Part shown: positions 25,295 through 34,959 of the stretch, one piece after another
Layout: each line of letters begins with the position of its first letter
Position numbering within the stretch: position 1 is the first letter of the stretch
Source of the DNA: CAZUGA01 sp964619885
GTDB lineage: Bacteria; Pseudomonadota; Gammaproteobacteria; Methylococcales; UBA1147
Length of the DNA: 64,000 nt
Direction of reading: 5' to 3'
Assembly: GCA_964619885.1 (NCBI GenBank)
Contig: CAZUGA010000020.1
Location: forward strand, 14,544 to 78,543
Program-made: the position numbers and the translations under genes
The notes under the pieces: generated by a model
Told to the model about the DNA's origin: nothing
Databases searched by the model: none
Seen by the model: the letters and a program-made list of their open reading frames with translations, nothing else

Positions 25295-25759
25295 ATGCTT
25301 CGATTGAGCAAGTTAACAGATTATGCCACGGTGATATTGGGTCGCATGGCGGGCGAAAAAGACAGCGTTCATGCAGCGACTGAAATTTCCAATACGACCG
25401 GAATCTCGTTGCCTACGGTGTGTAAGCTTTTAAAAATATTGGCAAAAGCAGAAGTTCTGGTTTCTATACGCGGTGCCAAGGGTGGCTACCGTTTAAGTCG
25501 TTCACCGGATCGAATTTCAGTGGCGGATGTAATTTGTGCGTTGGAAGGGCCAATCGCATTGACCGAATGTGGAATATCTGACGATAACTGTCAGCAATCC
25601 GCTCAGTGTGAAATTAGAGGGAATTGGAGTGTGATTAATAAAGCGATTAAAAATGCGCTGGAATCTGTTTCTGTCGCGGACTTGATTGTTCCCGCTGGGC
25701 ATATTCGGAATGAATTTACCGTCCCCGTTGAGAGCATTTACCTTCAGCAAAGACGATAG
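25295..25759 (+). CDS. Rrf2-family SUF operon regulator (IscR-like)
   Basis: 154 aa winged-helix regulator. The N-terminal helix-turn-helix (LSKLTDYATVILGRMA ... GISLPTVCKLLKIL) and wing RGAKGGYRLSR are followed by three cysteines, Cys92, Cys99 and Cys105, spaced like the [2Fe-2S] ligands of IscR (C-x6-C-x5-C). It probably senses Fe-S status and controls the sufBCDSU genes immediately downstream. Belongs with the SUF-linked Rrf2 regulators; I give no symbol because iscR is normally reserved for the isc operon gene. 17 bp separate it from sufB. Confidence 0.9.
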   Translation: MLRLSKLTDYATVILGRMAGEKDSVHAATEISNTTGISLPTVCKLLKILAKAEVLVSIRGAKGGYRLSRSPDRISVADVICALEGPIALTECGISDDNCQQSAQCEIRGNWSVINKAIKNALESVSVADLIVPAGHIRNEFTVPVESIYLQQRR

Positions 25760-25776
25760 AGGTTTTGGAGAAAAGA

Positions 25777-27225
25777 ATGTCAGCAAGTAGTGAACAACTG
25801 GATAAATTGATTGGGAAGGATTACAAGCAAGGCTTTGTAACTGAATTGCCCACAGACAGTTTGCCCCCGGGTTTGAATGAAGATGTCATTCGAGCCATTT
25901 CGGCGAAGAAAAATGAACCTGAATTTATGCTGCAATGGCGTCTTGAAGCCTATCGTCATTGGCTGACATTAAGTCCCCCGGAATGGGCCTTTGTCAATTT
26001 CCCGCCGATAGATTATCAAGCGATTAGTTATTATTCTGCGCCCAAAGATAATTCGGATGGACCGAAGAGTCTGGATGAGGTCGATCCTCAATTATTGGAA
26101 ACTTATAAAAAGTTGGGAATCCCGTTATCCGAACAGGAACGTCTGGCGGGCGTAGCGGTTGATGCCGTGTTTGATTCGGTTTCTGTTGCGACAACCTTTA
26201 AGGGTAAATTAGCCGACGCCGGTGTTATCTTCTGTCCGATGTCCGAAGCCGTGCAAAACCATCCTGAGCTTGTGCAGCAATATTTGGGTTCGGTTGTTCC
26301 GTATAAAGATAATTATTACGCAGCACTAAATTCGGCTGTTTTTTCAGATGGGTCGTTCGTATTCATTCCCAAAGGCGTTCGCTGTCCTATGGAATTATCC
26401 ACCTATTTCAGAATAAACGCGGCGAATACCGGTCAATTTGAACGGACGCTTATCATCGCTGAAGAGCGTAGCCATGTTAGTTATCTTGAAGGGTGTACCG
26501 CACCAATGCGCGATGAAAACCAATTGCACGCGGCAGTTGTTGAATTGGTGGCTTTGGATAACGCTGAAATTAAATACTCAACCGTACAAAATTGGTATCC
26601 AGGAGATGAGGATGGTAAGGGGGGGATATACAATTTTGTGACAAAACGGGGTGATTGCCGAGGGATTAACTCAAAAATTTCGTGGACTCAGGTAGAAACT
26701 GGTTCTGCGATTACTTGGAAGTATCCTAGCTGCATATTGACTGGCGACAATTCTATTGGTGAATTTTATTCCGTAGCGCTGACTAACAATAGGCAACAAG
26801 CGGATACCGGGACAAAGATGATTCATATCGGCAAAAATACCCGAAGCACTATCATATCCAAAGGAATCTCTGCGGGAAGGGCGCAAAACACCTATAGAGG
26901 ATTGGTTAAAGTGCTAAAAAGTGCGACCAATGCTCGAAATTATACTCAGTGTGACTCATTGCTGGTTGGAGACCGTTGCGGCGCTCATACCTTTCCCTAT
27001 ATGGAGATCAGGCAGCCTACTGCCCAGGTAGAGCACGAAGCATCTACCTCCAAGATAAGCGAGGACCAGTTGTTTTTCTGCCAGCAGCGGGGTCTATCGG
27101 CCGAAGATGCAGTATCCATGATAGTAAACGGATTTTGCAAGGAAGTGTTCAAAGAGCTTCCTATGGAATTTGCCGTGGAAGCCCAGGCATTACTGGGTAT
27201 AAGTCTGGAAGGCAGTGTAGGCTAA
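25777..27225 (+). CDS. sufB: Fe-S cluster assembly protein SufB
   Basis: Scaffold component of the SufBC2D complex that builds Fe-S clusters. 482 aa from the ATG at 25777, preceded by TTGGAG; the longer in-frame TTG at 25765 is not needed. Family landmarks: FIPKGVRCPMELSTYFRINA, ERSHVSYLEGCTAPM, KYSTVQNWYPGD, KTGD-like RGDCRGINSKISWTQVETGSAITWKYPS and GDRCGAHTFPY, with the C-terminal FCKEVFKELPMEFA. First structural gene of the operon. Confidence 0.97.
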   Translation: MSASSEQLDKLIGKDYKQGFVTELPTDSLPPGLNEDVIRAISAKKNEPEFMLQWRLEAYRHWLTLSPPEWAFVNFPPIDYQAISYYSAPKDNSDGPKSLDEVDPQLLETYKKLGIPLSEQERLAGVAVDAVFDSVSVATTFKGKLADAGVIFCPMSEAVQNHPELVQQYLGSVVPYKDNYYAALNSAVFSDGSFVFIPKGVRCPMELSTYFRINAANTGQFERTLIIAEERSHVSYLEGCTAPMRDENQLHAAVVELVALDNAEIKYSTVQNWYPGDEDGKGGIYNFVTKRGDCRGINSKISWTQVETGSAITWKYPSCILTGDNSIGEFYSVALTNNRQQADTGTKMIHIGKNTRSTIISKGISAGRAQNTYRGLVKVLKSATNARNYTQCDSLLVGDRCGAHTFPYMEIRQPTAQVEHEASTSKISEDQLFFCQQRGLSAEDAVSMIVNGFCKEVFKELPMEFAVEAQALLGISLEGSVG

Positions 27226-27254
27226 GATTTTGAATAAAAGATTTGGAGAAGTAA

Positions 27255-28013
27255 ATGTTAAGTATTGAAAACCTGCATGTGTCGGTCGGAGATAACGAAA
27301 TCTTAAAAGGGATTAACCTTCAGGTTAATCCCGGTGAAGTTCATGCGATTATGGGACCGAATGGTTCCGGAAAAAGTACCTTGTCACATGTGCTTGCGGG
27401 TCGCAGTGGTTATGATATAAAGGCCGGTTCAATCCTTTATCAAGGCCGAGATTTGTCTGAGATGGAACCGGAAGAACGTGCCCGTGAAGGGATTTTTTTG
27501 GCCTTCCAATATCCGGTAGAAATTCCCGGAGTCAGCAATATTTACTTGCTAAAAGCCGCGTTAAACTCTATCCGTAAGCACCAGGGATTGGATGAATTGG
27601 ATGCGATGGATTTCCTAAGCATGGTTAAAACAAAAACCAAATTAGTAGAAATGGATGAGAAATTTCTTTATCGGGCGGTGAACGAAGGATTTTCCGGCGG
27701 TGAAAAGAAGCGTAATGAGATATTGCAAATGGCCGTGTTGGAACCGCGATTGGCTATCCTTGATGAAACTGATTCCGGTTTGGATATCGACGCGCTCAAG
27801 ATCGTATCTGAAGGTGTTAACGCGCTTCGTTCGGAAAAACGATCATTTGTATTGGTAACGCACTATCAACGTTTGTTGGATTATATTAAACCGGATTTCG
27901 TGCACGTTTTGGTGGACGGCAATATCGTTAAGACCGGGGACGCCCAATTGGCCCTTGAATTGGAGGAGAAGGGTTACGGATGGGTAGGGCAAAGCGACGT
28001 GGTCGAGGTGTAG
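27255..28013 (+). CDS. sufC: Fe-S cluster assembly ATPase SufC
   Basis: ABC-type ATPase that binds SufB and SufD and energises cluster assembly; not a transporter. 252 aa. Walker A GPNGSGKST, Q-loop LAFQYPVEIPG, signature GFSGGEKKRNEI, Walker B LAILDETDSGLD (the DETDSGLD form is typical of SufC) and H-loop LVTHYQRLL. A GGAGAAG ribosome binding site precedes the ATG. Only 3 bp separate it from sufD. Confidence 0.97.
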   Translation: MLSIENLHVSVGDNEILKGINLQVNPGEVHAIMGPNGSGKSTLSHVLAGRSGYDIKAGSILYQGRDLSEMEPEERAREGIFLAFQYPVEIPGVSNIYLLKAALNSIRKHQGLDELDAMDFLSMVKTKTKLVEMDEKFLYRAVNEGFSGGEKKRNEILQMAVLEPRLAILDETDSGLDIDALKIVSEGVNALRSEKRSFVLVTHYQRLLDYIKPDFVHVLVDGNIVKTGDAQLALELEEKGYGWVGQSDVVEV

Positions 28014-28016
28014 AAC

Positions 28017-29348
28017 ATGGTGACACAGCCGGTTGAAAATAATGGGTATTATGCGTCGCAGTATGAGGCTTTGGTTGCTTGTCTACCCGGAAGCGACTTG
28101 CCTTGGCTGCGACAAAAACGCGATGAGGCTTTGGCTTCATTCTCAGCATCTGGATTTCCATCTCCACGTGAGGAGGAATGGCGCTACACCAATGTATCAG
28201 CAATCGAAAGAAGATTGTTTAGTCCGGCACCTGGAAAACCTGGAAAAATAGAGCGCGGTAAATTAGACGCAATAATTTTGCGGGATGCCTATGCATTGGT
28301 TTTTGTGGACGGAATCTATAGCGATGAATTTTCATCCACAGGGGGTTTGCCTGATGGCGTTTTGGCCTGTTCGATTAAGCATGCAATGACCGCTGATGGT
28401 GAGCGTGTTAAGTCGTGGCTAGGCGCGGGAGTTGAGCATGAACGCAATGGGTTTATATCGTTTAATACCGCGTTCTTTAGTGACGGTGCCTATATCTATA
28501 TTCCTAGTGATATCGAAGTAGAGCGACCCATTCAGCTAATTTACGTTACAACACAAAACGATAGTTTAGCCTGTACTCGAAATTTGGTAGTGGCCGACAG
28601 CGGTGCCCAAGCGGTAATTGTTGAGACCCATCTGGGGTTAGATGAACTGAGCTACTTATCAGCTTCTGTTTCGGAGGTGTTTGTCGGTGAGAATTCCATT
28701 GTAAAGTGGAATAAATTGCAGTGTGAATCGGATCGAGGTTTCCATTTTGGCGGTGTTTACGCGTCCCAACAGTCATACGGGCGATTTGAACATAATAACT
28801 ATTCTTTTGGTGGATTGTTGGTGCGCAATGAAGTGCACGTAGAATTGGCTTATGCCTCAGAATGTAACTTGGATGGTTTGTTTTTGGCTACAGGCCGTCA
28901 ACATGTAGATAACCATACGCGGGTAAATCACATTAGGCCTAAGGGTATCAGCCGGGAAACTTATAAAGGTATATTGGATAGACGGGCTAAGGGCGTATTT
29001 CAAGGTCGAATTGTGGTTGCGGAAGACGCGCAAAAAACAGATTCTGCTATGAAGAATAGAAATTTATTATTATCTTCCGATGCTGAAATCGATACCAAAC
29101 CGCAATTGGAAATTTATGCGGATGATGTGAAATGCGCACACGGTGTTACCGTCGGCGAATTGGACGAAGACGCCATATTTTTTCTGCAAACTCGGGGAAT
29201 TGACCCAGTTACAGCAAAAAACATGCTGACTTTTGCATTCGCAAACGAAATGGTCGAACGGATATCGATACCCTGTTTACGATCGCTGGTTCAAACGCAT
29301 TTGTTGAACAGGTTCCCACAGACCAATATTCGGACGGAATGGCTATGA
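28017..29348 (+). CDS. sufD: Fe-S cluster assembly protein SufD
   Basis: SufB paralogue and partner in the SufBC2D scaffold, implicated in iron acquisition. 443 aa. N-terminal part contains PSPREEEWRYTNVSAIERR, then the beta-helix region and the conserved C-terminal core VNHIRPKGISRETYKGILDRRAKGVFQGRIVV-type segment, KPQLEIYADDVKCAHGVTVGELDE and FFLQTRGI. Its TGA stop overlaps the likely sufS ATG as ATGA. Confidence 0.96.
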   Translation: MVTQPVENNGYYASQYEALVACLPGSDLPWLRQKRDEALASFSASGFPSPREEEWRYTNVSAIERRLFSPAPGKPGKIERGKLDAIILRDAYALVFVDGIYSDEFSSTGGLPDGVLACSIKHAMTADGERVKSWLGAGVEHERNGFISFNTAFFSDGAYIYIPSDIEVERPIQLIYVTTQNDSLACTRNLVVADSGAQAVIVETHLGLDELSYLSASVSEVFVGENSIVKWNKLQCESDRGFHFGGVYASQQSYGRFEHNNYSFGGLLVRNEVHVELAYASECNLDGLFLATGRQHVDNHTRVNHIRPKGISRETYKGILDRRAKGVFQGRIVVAEDAQKTDSAMKNRNLLLSSDAEIDTKPQLEIYADDVKCAHGVTVGELDEDAIFFLQTRGIDPVTAKNMLTFAFANEMVERISIPCLRSLVQTHLLNRFPQTNIRTEWL

Positions 29349-30613
29349 CGGTCGTCACAAACCAGCAGACAGTTTCTTCCCAGGCAGTTCGTGCTACATA
29401 CGATGTTGCCAGCATTCGTTCGGATTTTCCGATTCTTGAGCAATCTGTGCGGGGTAAGCCTCTAATTTATCTGGATAACGCAGCGACATCGCACAAGCCT
29501 CGCGTTGTCATCGATGCCATCAGCCATGTTTATGAACATGATTATTCGAATGTTCACCGGGGTGTACATACGTTAAGTGAACGGGCCACAGCTGCTTACG
29601 AAGGTGCGCGGGAGAAAGTACGGCAATTCGTTAACGCGAAAAGTGAGAAAGAAATTGTTTTTCTGCGAGGAACCACAGAAGCGATAAATTTAGTGGCACA
29701 GAGCTACGGTGGGGCCAATATAGGATCGGGTGATGAAATTTTGATTACAGCGATGGAGCATCACTCAAATATCGTACCGTGGCAAATGTTGTGTGAACGT
29801 TCTGGTGCTCGATTAACGGTCGTTCCGATCAATGAAAGTGGCGAACTAATAGCCGGTCAATTCGAACAGCTTTTGTCGAATAAAACCAAAATTGTTGCAT
29901 TGTCGCATATGTCTAATGCGCTGGGGACGATCAATCCGGTTGCAGAAATGATCGCTTTGGCGCATCAATACGGGGTACCGGTTTTGTTGGATGGAGCCCA
30001 AGCAATGCCGCATATGTCGGTTGATGTGCAAGCTTTAGATTGTGATTTTTATGCATTTTCCGGGCACAAGATGTATGCGCCGGCTGGAATTGGCGTACTG
30101 TATGGTAAAGCCCAATTTCTTGAAGCGATGCCGCCGTACCAAGGTGGTGGCGATATGATTCGGCAAGTGACGTTCGAAAAATCGGAATACAATTCAATTC
30201 CGTATAAGTTTGAAGCGGGTACACCGAGTATTGCTGACACCGTGGGGCTGGGGGTTGCGCTGGATTATTTGGATTCAGTCGGAATGGATCAAATAGCAGC
30301 TCACGAACAGCATCTGCTCCAATACGCGACGGAGCAATCGGAAAAAATCCCTGGATTGAAATTGATTGGTACGGCGGAAAACAAAGGTGCAATTCTATCT
30401 TTTGTATTGGAAACGGTTCACCCACACGATATTGGAACGGTGTTGGATCATTTGGGTGTCGCGGTGCGAGCCGGACATCATTGCGCGATGCCCGTTATGG
30501 ATTTTTTTGAGGTCCCAGCGACTACCCGTGCGTCGTTTGCTATGTATAACACGATAGATGAAGTTGATGTTTTGATGGACGGCCTCAAAGAAGTAATCAA
30601 GGTGTTCGGCTAA
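29345..30613 (+). CDS. sufS: Cysteine desulfurase SufS
   Basis: PLP-dependent enzyme that takes sulfur from cysteine for cluster assembly. About 422 aa, class V aminotransferase type II desulfurase. Visible: YLDNAATSHKP, YSNVHRGVHTLSERAT, EHHSNIVPWQ, PLP lysine in AFSGHKMYAPAGIG, substrate loop and active-site Cys in RAGHHCAMPVM. The ATG at 29345 overlaps the sufD stop and is better spaced from GGACGG than ATG 29339, which is the alternative. It overlaps sufU by one base. Confidence 0.96.
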   Translation: MTVVTNQQTVSSQAVRATYDVASIRSDFPILEQSVRGKPLIYLDNAATSHKPRVVIDAISHVYEHDYSNVHRGVHTLSERATAAYEGAREKVRQFVNAKSEKEIVFLRGTTEAINLVAQSYGGANIGSGDEILITAMEHHSNIVPWQMLCERSGARLTVVPINESGELIAGQFEQLLSNKTKIVALSHMSNALGTINPVAEMIALAHQYGVPVLLDGAQAMPHMSVDVQALDCDFYAFSGHKMYAPAGIGVLYGKAQFLEAMPPYQGGGDMIRQVTFEKSEYNSIPYKFEAGTPSIADTVGLGVALDYLDSVGMDQIAAHEQHLLQYATEQSEKIPGLKLIGTAENKGAILSFVLETVHPHDIGTVLDHLGVAVRAGHHCAMPVMDFFEVPATTRASFAMYNTIDEVDVLMDGLKEVIKVFG

Positions 30614-31065
30614 TGATGGGCGATCTGCGAGAACTGTACCAAGAGGTTATTTTTGATCACAATCGGAATCCGCGTAATTTTTATGTTATGGAGGATGCCA
30701 ATAGAAAAGTTGAGGGGTTCAATCCTCTTTGCGGAGATCGCTTAACCTTATATTTATATGTCCAGGACGGAGTCATCAAAAAAGCCAGTTTTCAAGGTTC
30801 CGGTTGTGCTATTTCTACAGCCTCGGTTTCGTTGATGACCGAAATGATATTGGATAAGACTGAAGAACAAACACAGCAGCTATTCGAGACATTTCATAAA
30901 ATAACAACCGGCAAGGACGATGAGGTTAAACTGGAGGAGTTGGGTAAATTACAGGTTCTTGCAGGGGTTAAAGATTATCCGGCAAGAGTGAAATGTGCCA
31001 CGTTAGCTTGGCATACGCTCGATGCCGCTATAAAAAATAATGCTGCGACAGTAACAACGGAATAA
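30613..31065 (+). CDS. sufU: SUF sulfur-relay protein SufU (IscU-like fold)
   Basis: 150 aa SufU-type protein that accepts persulfide from SufS; best known from Gram-positive bacteria but also present with SufBCDS in some proteobacteria. Zinc/sulfur ligands are visible as Cys40 and Asp42 in PLCGDR, Cys65 in GSGCAIS and Cys128 in KCATLAW. The stretch around 98-116 is the insertion that separates SufU from IscU. It replaces SufE, which is not present in this cluster, nor is sufA. Confidence 0.93.
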   Translation: MMGDLRELYQEVIFDHNRNPRNFYVMEDANRKVEGFNPLCGDRLTLYLYVQDGVIKKASFQGSGCAISTASVSLMTEMILDKTEEQTQQLFETFHKITTGKDDEVKLEELGKLQVLAGVKDYPARVKCATLAWHTLDAAIKNNAATVTTE

Positions 31066-31146
31066 CCGCGTTGGCTGGAATTCGTTTAATTGATGAGCGT
31101 TTTGGCCTAGTCGCAACTAATTCCCAATAATTATTTAGAGGAAAGC

Positions 31147-31467
31147 ATGTCAGAATGGGTTGATGTGATCCAACAGCGCGCGTTTGCGCCGAACGAACGT
31201 ATGGTTGTAGAGGTCGAAGGGAGCGAGGTTGCGGTATTTAATTTGAATGGTGAAATATTCGCCATAGAAGATTTGTGCACACACGATGGCCAGGAATTGG
31301 CCAGTGGTGAGTTGTGTGGAGATCAAATTATTTGTCCTCGGCATGGCGCTCGATTTTGTATCAAAACGGGAAAGGCATTAACGCCGCCCGCCTACGAGGA
31401 TGTTTATAGCTTTCCAGTACGAGTTAAAGACGGCATGATTCAGGTCTGTGATGACCGGTGGGATTGA
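31147..31467 (+). CDS. Rieske [2Fe-2S] ferredoxin
   Basis: 106 aa small soluble ferredoxin of the type found as the ferredoxin component of ring-hydroxylating dioxygenases. The Rieske ligands are Cys44 and His46 in DLCTHDGQ and Cys63 and His66 in CPRHGARF. No oxygenase gene is near. Its place at the end of the suf operon is seen in other proteobacteria and suggests a role in electron supply or as a cluster-dependent accessory, which is inference. AGAGGAAAG precedes the ATG; 81 bp separate it from sufU. Confidence 0.92.
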   Translation: MSEWVDVIQQRAFAPNERMVVEVEGSEVAVFNLNGEIFAIEDLCTHDGQELASGELCGDQIICPRHGARFCIKTGKALTPPAYEDVYSFPVRVKDGMIQVCDDRWD

Positions 31468-31668
31468 GCGTTTTTGATTTACGTCATTTAGAGCAATTGT
31501 AAGCATTGATTGACAATCAAAGGTAGCGTTGATATTTTTCACCGCCATTTTTCGGTAACATATTTAACAGATGTCCCGCTCTACTCGTGGGTATCTGTAA
31601 ATCTTAAATTATTTATCGTGCCTAAACGCTCTCTCATGGGTACCGTGAAGCATTTGCGTATTTAGAAA

Positions 31669-32767
31669 ATGCAAGAATTAAACCCAATAATTAACAAGAT
31701 TTCTGATCTCAAAAGCCGCGGCACAGCGCTTAGGGGGTATCTTTGACTTCGATAATAAGAAAGAACGGTTAACCGAAGTTCTTAGGGAGCTGGAGGATCC
31801 GGCGATTTGGAAAAATCAACAGGTTGCTCAAGCCTTGGGCCGTGAGCGGGGTCAGTTGGAAATTGTTGTCAGTACTTTGGAGGAACTGGAGCAATCATTG
31901 GACGAAGCTGCTGAGTTATTGAGTATGGCTTCCGACGATGATGATGCAGAAGCGGTTGAAAGTATTGTGCAGGACTTGGACGAGTTTGAATCTAACATTT
32001 CCGCGTTGGAATTTAGACGTATGTTTTCAGGTGAAATGGACGCGAATAATGCGTTTTTGGATATCCAATCAGGCTCTGGAGGAACCGAAGCACAAGATTG
32101 GGCTGAGATGCTGTTGCGGATGTATCTGCGCTGGGCTGAACGAAAAGGATTTAAAACTGAACTGATTGAGGTGTCCGATGGTGAAGTAGCCGGCATCAAA
32201 AGTGCTACGGTAAAGATTGATGGAGACTATGCATTCGGTTGGTTGAAAACTGAAATTGGTGTGCACCGTCTGGTTCGAAAATCGCCATTTGATTCGGGTA
32301 ATCGTCGACATACATCCTTTGCAGCGATATTTTGTTCCCCGGAAGTTGATGATGATATAGATATCGATATAGACCCCGCGGATTTGCGCATCGATGTATA
32401 CCGGGCAAGCGGGGCTGGGGGGCAACACGTTAACCGTACTGAATCAGCAGTACGAATTACTCACGAACCTACCAATACCGTAGTGCAATGCCAAAATGAT
32501 CGGTCGCAACATAAAAATAAAGCGACGGCGATGAAGCAGTTGAAAGCAAAATTATACGAACTTGAAATATTGAAGCGTAGTGCTGAGCAACAACAGTTGG
32601 AGCAGTCAAAATCAGATATTGGTTGGGGCAGCCAAATTCGTTCTTATGTATTGGATCAATCGAGGATTAAAGATTTGAGAACCGGCGTAGAAACCGGCAA
32701 TACCCAAGCTGTTTTGGATGGTGAATTGGACCCGTTTATAGAAGCCAGCCTTAAAAGCGGACTTTAG
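31669..32767 (+). CDS. prfB: Peptide chain release factor 2 (programmed +1 frameshift)
   Basis: Recognises UGA and UAA stop codons and triggers peptide release. The gene is read in two frames: ATG at 31669 for 25 codons to an in-frame TGA at 31744-31746, then a +1 shift to GAC at 31745. The product is 365 aa, identical in length to E. coli RF2, with SPF tripeptide at 205-207 and GGQ at 250-252; position 246 is Ala as in most bacteria. Followed by lysS, the usual prfB-lysS pair. Confidence 0.97.
31732..31747 (+). promoter_or_regulatory. prfB +1 frameshift site
   Basis: AGGGGG (internal Shine-Dalgarno-like, 31732-31737), TAT, then CTT TGA C. This is the same arrangement as the autoregulatory frameshift in E. 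coli prfB: slow termination at UGA when RF2 is low favours slipping from CUU to UUU and reading GAC. Confidence 0.96.
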
Positions 32768-32794
32768 TCGGCGCTTATAGATAGATACAAGTAG

Positions 32795-34282
32795 ATGTCA
32801 GATAAAGACGAACAGGAACAGATCAAACAACGACGTGCCAAACTTGAGAAATCGCGGCAAGACGGTCGGGCTTTTCCGACCGATTTTAGACGTGACGTAA
32901 TGGCGGGTGAGCTGCGCGCCGAATACGATTCCAAGCATAATGAAACGTTGGAAGCGCAAGCCGTACGCGTCAAAATTGCCGGTCGCATGATGACGCGGCG
33001 CGTCATGGGCAAAGCAAGTTTTTGTCATATCCAGGATATGTCCGGAAAAATTCAGCTGTATGTAACCCGTGACGAGTTGGCTGATGGATTCTACAACGAG
33101 CAATTCAAAAAGTGGGATATTGGCGATATCGTGGGCGCCGAAGGATATCTTTTCAAAACCAAGACGGGCGAATTGAGTGTCAAAGTTGATGCTATTCGAT
33201 TGTTGACCAAAGCGTTGCGGCCGTTGCCGGAAAAATTTCATGGTTTGGCAGATCAGGAAATCAAATATCGTCAACGGTATCTTGATCTGATCATGAACGA
33301 TGAAACGCGAGAAACCTTTTTTTTGCGTTCCAGAATTATATCTTTTATCCGTAATTTTCTTACAAAACTAGAATTTCTAGAGGTTGAAACCCCGATGATG
33401 CAGTCCTTACCGGGTGGGGCAACAGCAAGACCATTTGAAACTTTTCATAACGCGCTGGATATGAATTTGTTTTTGCGCATAGCCCCGGAACTTTATCTAA
33501 AGCGTCTAGTCGTTGGAGGATTCGAAAAGGTCTTTGAAATAAACCGAAATTTCCGTAACGAGGGTTTGTCCACGCGGCATAATCCCGAATTTACCATGTT
33601 GGAGTTCTATCAGGCATACGCAGAGTACACAGACCTTATGGACTTGACTGAGGCAATGTTTCGCGGAATCGCGAATGATGTAGTGGGTCAGTCCAAAATA
33701 ACTTATCAAGACGAACAATATGATTTTGCGGAACCTTTTCAGCGGTTTACCGTGCTTGAATCTATTCTAAAATTTAATGATGGTTTGAAGGAACGGGATG
33801 TTGACGCCATAGAGCCAGCAAGAAAGGTGGCGGAACGGTTGAAAATCCCTCTAAAAGATAGTTACGGTCTGGGTAAAACTCAGATTGAAATTTTTGAAAA
33901 AACCGTCGAACATCGTTTAATGGCCCCGACCTTTATCACGGCTTATCCGGTTGAAGTTTCACCGTTAGCACGGCGTAATGACGAAAATCCAAATGTGACT
34001 GATCGATTCGAGTTTTTTGTTGGGGGGCGTGAAATAGCCAATGGATTTACCGAATTGAACGATTCGGAAGATCAGGCCGAACGCTTCCGAAAACAAGTTG
34101 AAGAAAAAGACGCCGGTGACCTCGAGGCTATGCATTTCGACGAAGATTACATCGTTGCATTGGAGCATGGCATGCCGCCCACCGCCGGTGAAGGGATTGG
34201 TATCGACCGTCTGGTGATGCTGTTTTCAGATTCACCGTCTATTCGAGATGTACTATTGTTTCCTCAAATGCGATCTAAGTGA
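32795..34282 (+). CDS. lysS: Lysyl-tRNA synthetase, class II
   Basis: Charges tRNA-Lys. 495 aa. N-terminal OB-fold anticodon-binding domain (about 55-150: AGRMMTRRVMGKASF, QDMSGKIQLYV), then class II motifs: motif 1 near FLEVETPMMQ, motif 2 FRNEGLSTRHNPEFTMLEFY and motif 3 GEGIGIDRLVMLF. Located 27 bp after prfB, so probably co-transcribed. An inverted repeat without a T-run follows. Confidence 0.97.
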   Translation: MSDKDEQEQIKQRRAKLEKSRQDGRAFPTDFRRDVMAGELRAEYDSKHNETLEAQAVRVKIAGRMMTRRVMGKASFCHIQDMSGKIQLYVTRDELADGFYNEQFKKWDIGDIVGAEGYLFKTKTGELSVKVDAIRLLTKALRPLPEKFHGLADQEIKYRQRYLDLIMNDETRETFFLRSRIISFIRNFLTKLEFLEVETPMMQSLPGGATARPFETFHNALDMNLFLRIAPELYLKRLVVGGFEKVFEINRNFRNEGLSTRHNPEFTMLEFYQAYAEYTDLMDLTEAMFRGIANDVVGQSKITYQDEQYDFAEPFQRFTVLESILKFNDGLKERDVDAIEPARKVAERLKIPLKDSYGLGKTQIEIFEKTVEHRLMAPTFITAYPVEVSPLARRNDENPNVTDRFEFFVGGREIANGFTELNDSEDQAERFRKQVEEKDAGDLEAMHFDEDYIVALEHGMPPTAGEGIGIDRLVMLFSDSPSIRDVLLFPQMRSK

Positions 34283-34297
34283 TCGCCGATTTTCAGG

Positions 34298-34317
34298 CCC
34301 TCGCCAAGACGCGAGGG
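34298..34317. terminator. GC-rich hairpin between convergent lysS and FliL-like genes
   Basis: Stem CCCTCGC / GCGAGGG with a 6-nt loop between two convergent genes. No T-run on either side, so it would be a weak or Rho-assisted terminator. Confidence 0.4.
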
Positions 34318-34385
34318 AGATTGAAAAGCTATTTCTATAGACGCATACTGCTAAAAATGTGTCTCGATTCTTAACGGATAAAATT

Positions 34386-34778
34386 TTATTGAACCAGGAA
34401 TTCGGTGAAAAATATATCCTCCAAGCTGCTATTGCTAGCGTATTTATCCAAGGTTGCCTGGGTTTGTTCCAGCGCTTTTTTGCGAAGATCTTCGCGTTGG
34501 CTTGAGGTGCTCAACTGGTCGGCAGCATAGTCGCTGAACAAGAGGATTAACGAATGTCGAATTACCGGTAAATGGGCTTTAATTTTTTCCACGTTATCTG
34601 ATCCATCGATCATCAATTGAACATCTGCCCGTAGATAGCTTCGGTGACCACCTTGAAGATTGACGACAAAGTTTGGCGACAGCGGTAGATACTCGATAGT
34701 GTTGGTTTTTGCGTCTTCTTCGCTGTAAGCAGCGGAACTGATGAGTAAAAGATTGCATAATAAGATTAGGTTTCGCAC
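34386..34778 (-). CDS. FliL-family exported protein (non-flagellar)
   Basis: 130 aa with a Sec signal (MRNLILLCNLLLISSAAYS, cleavage likely after residue 19) instead of the usual FliL transmembrane anchor. The mature part follows the FliL pattern: EYLPLSPNFVVNLQGGHRSYLRADVQLMI, HLPVIRHSLILLFSD, LRKKALEQTQATLDKY and SLEDIFFTEFLVQ at the C-terminus. The start is GTG. No flagellar gene is nearby; small stand-alone homologues of this type occur in Pseudomonas and relatives. The function is unknown. Confidence 0.82.
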   Translation of the reverse strand: MRNLILLCNLLLISSAAYSEEDAKTNTIEYLPLSPNFVVNLQGGHRSYLRADVQLMIDGSDNVEKIKAHLPVIRHSLILLFSDYAADQLSTSSQREDLRKKALEQTQATLDKYASNSSLEDIFFTEFLVQ

Positions 34779-34959
34779 AAGATTCCTCTTTCAATTAGAA
34801 TGGATTTAGGCATTTCGCAATGTTCCCAATTTTTTGGCGTTAGTCACTCTACAGCCGTATACGATGCATTTTTGCTTGGGATGCTTAGTTAGCAACAGAA
34901 CAAAATTGTCTCGCTAAGATTATAGATCAAACTTTTACGTATTGGATGATGTGAATTTA

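Noticed and set aside
31506..31520. TTGATTG-A-CAATCAA palindrome before prfB, FNR-like
   Set aside because: The half-sites TTGAT/ATCAA are 5 bp apart, not the 4 bp that FNR sites need, and no promoter is aligned with it.
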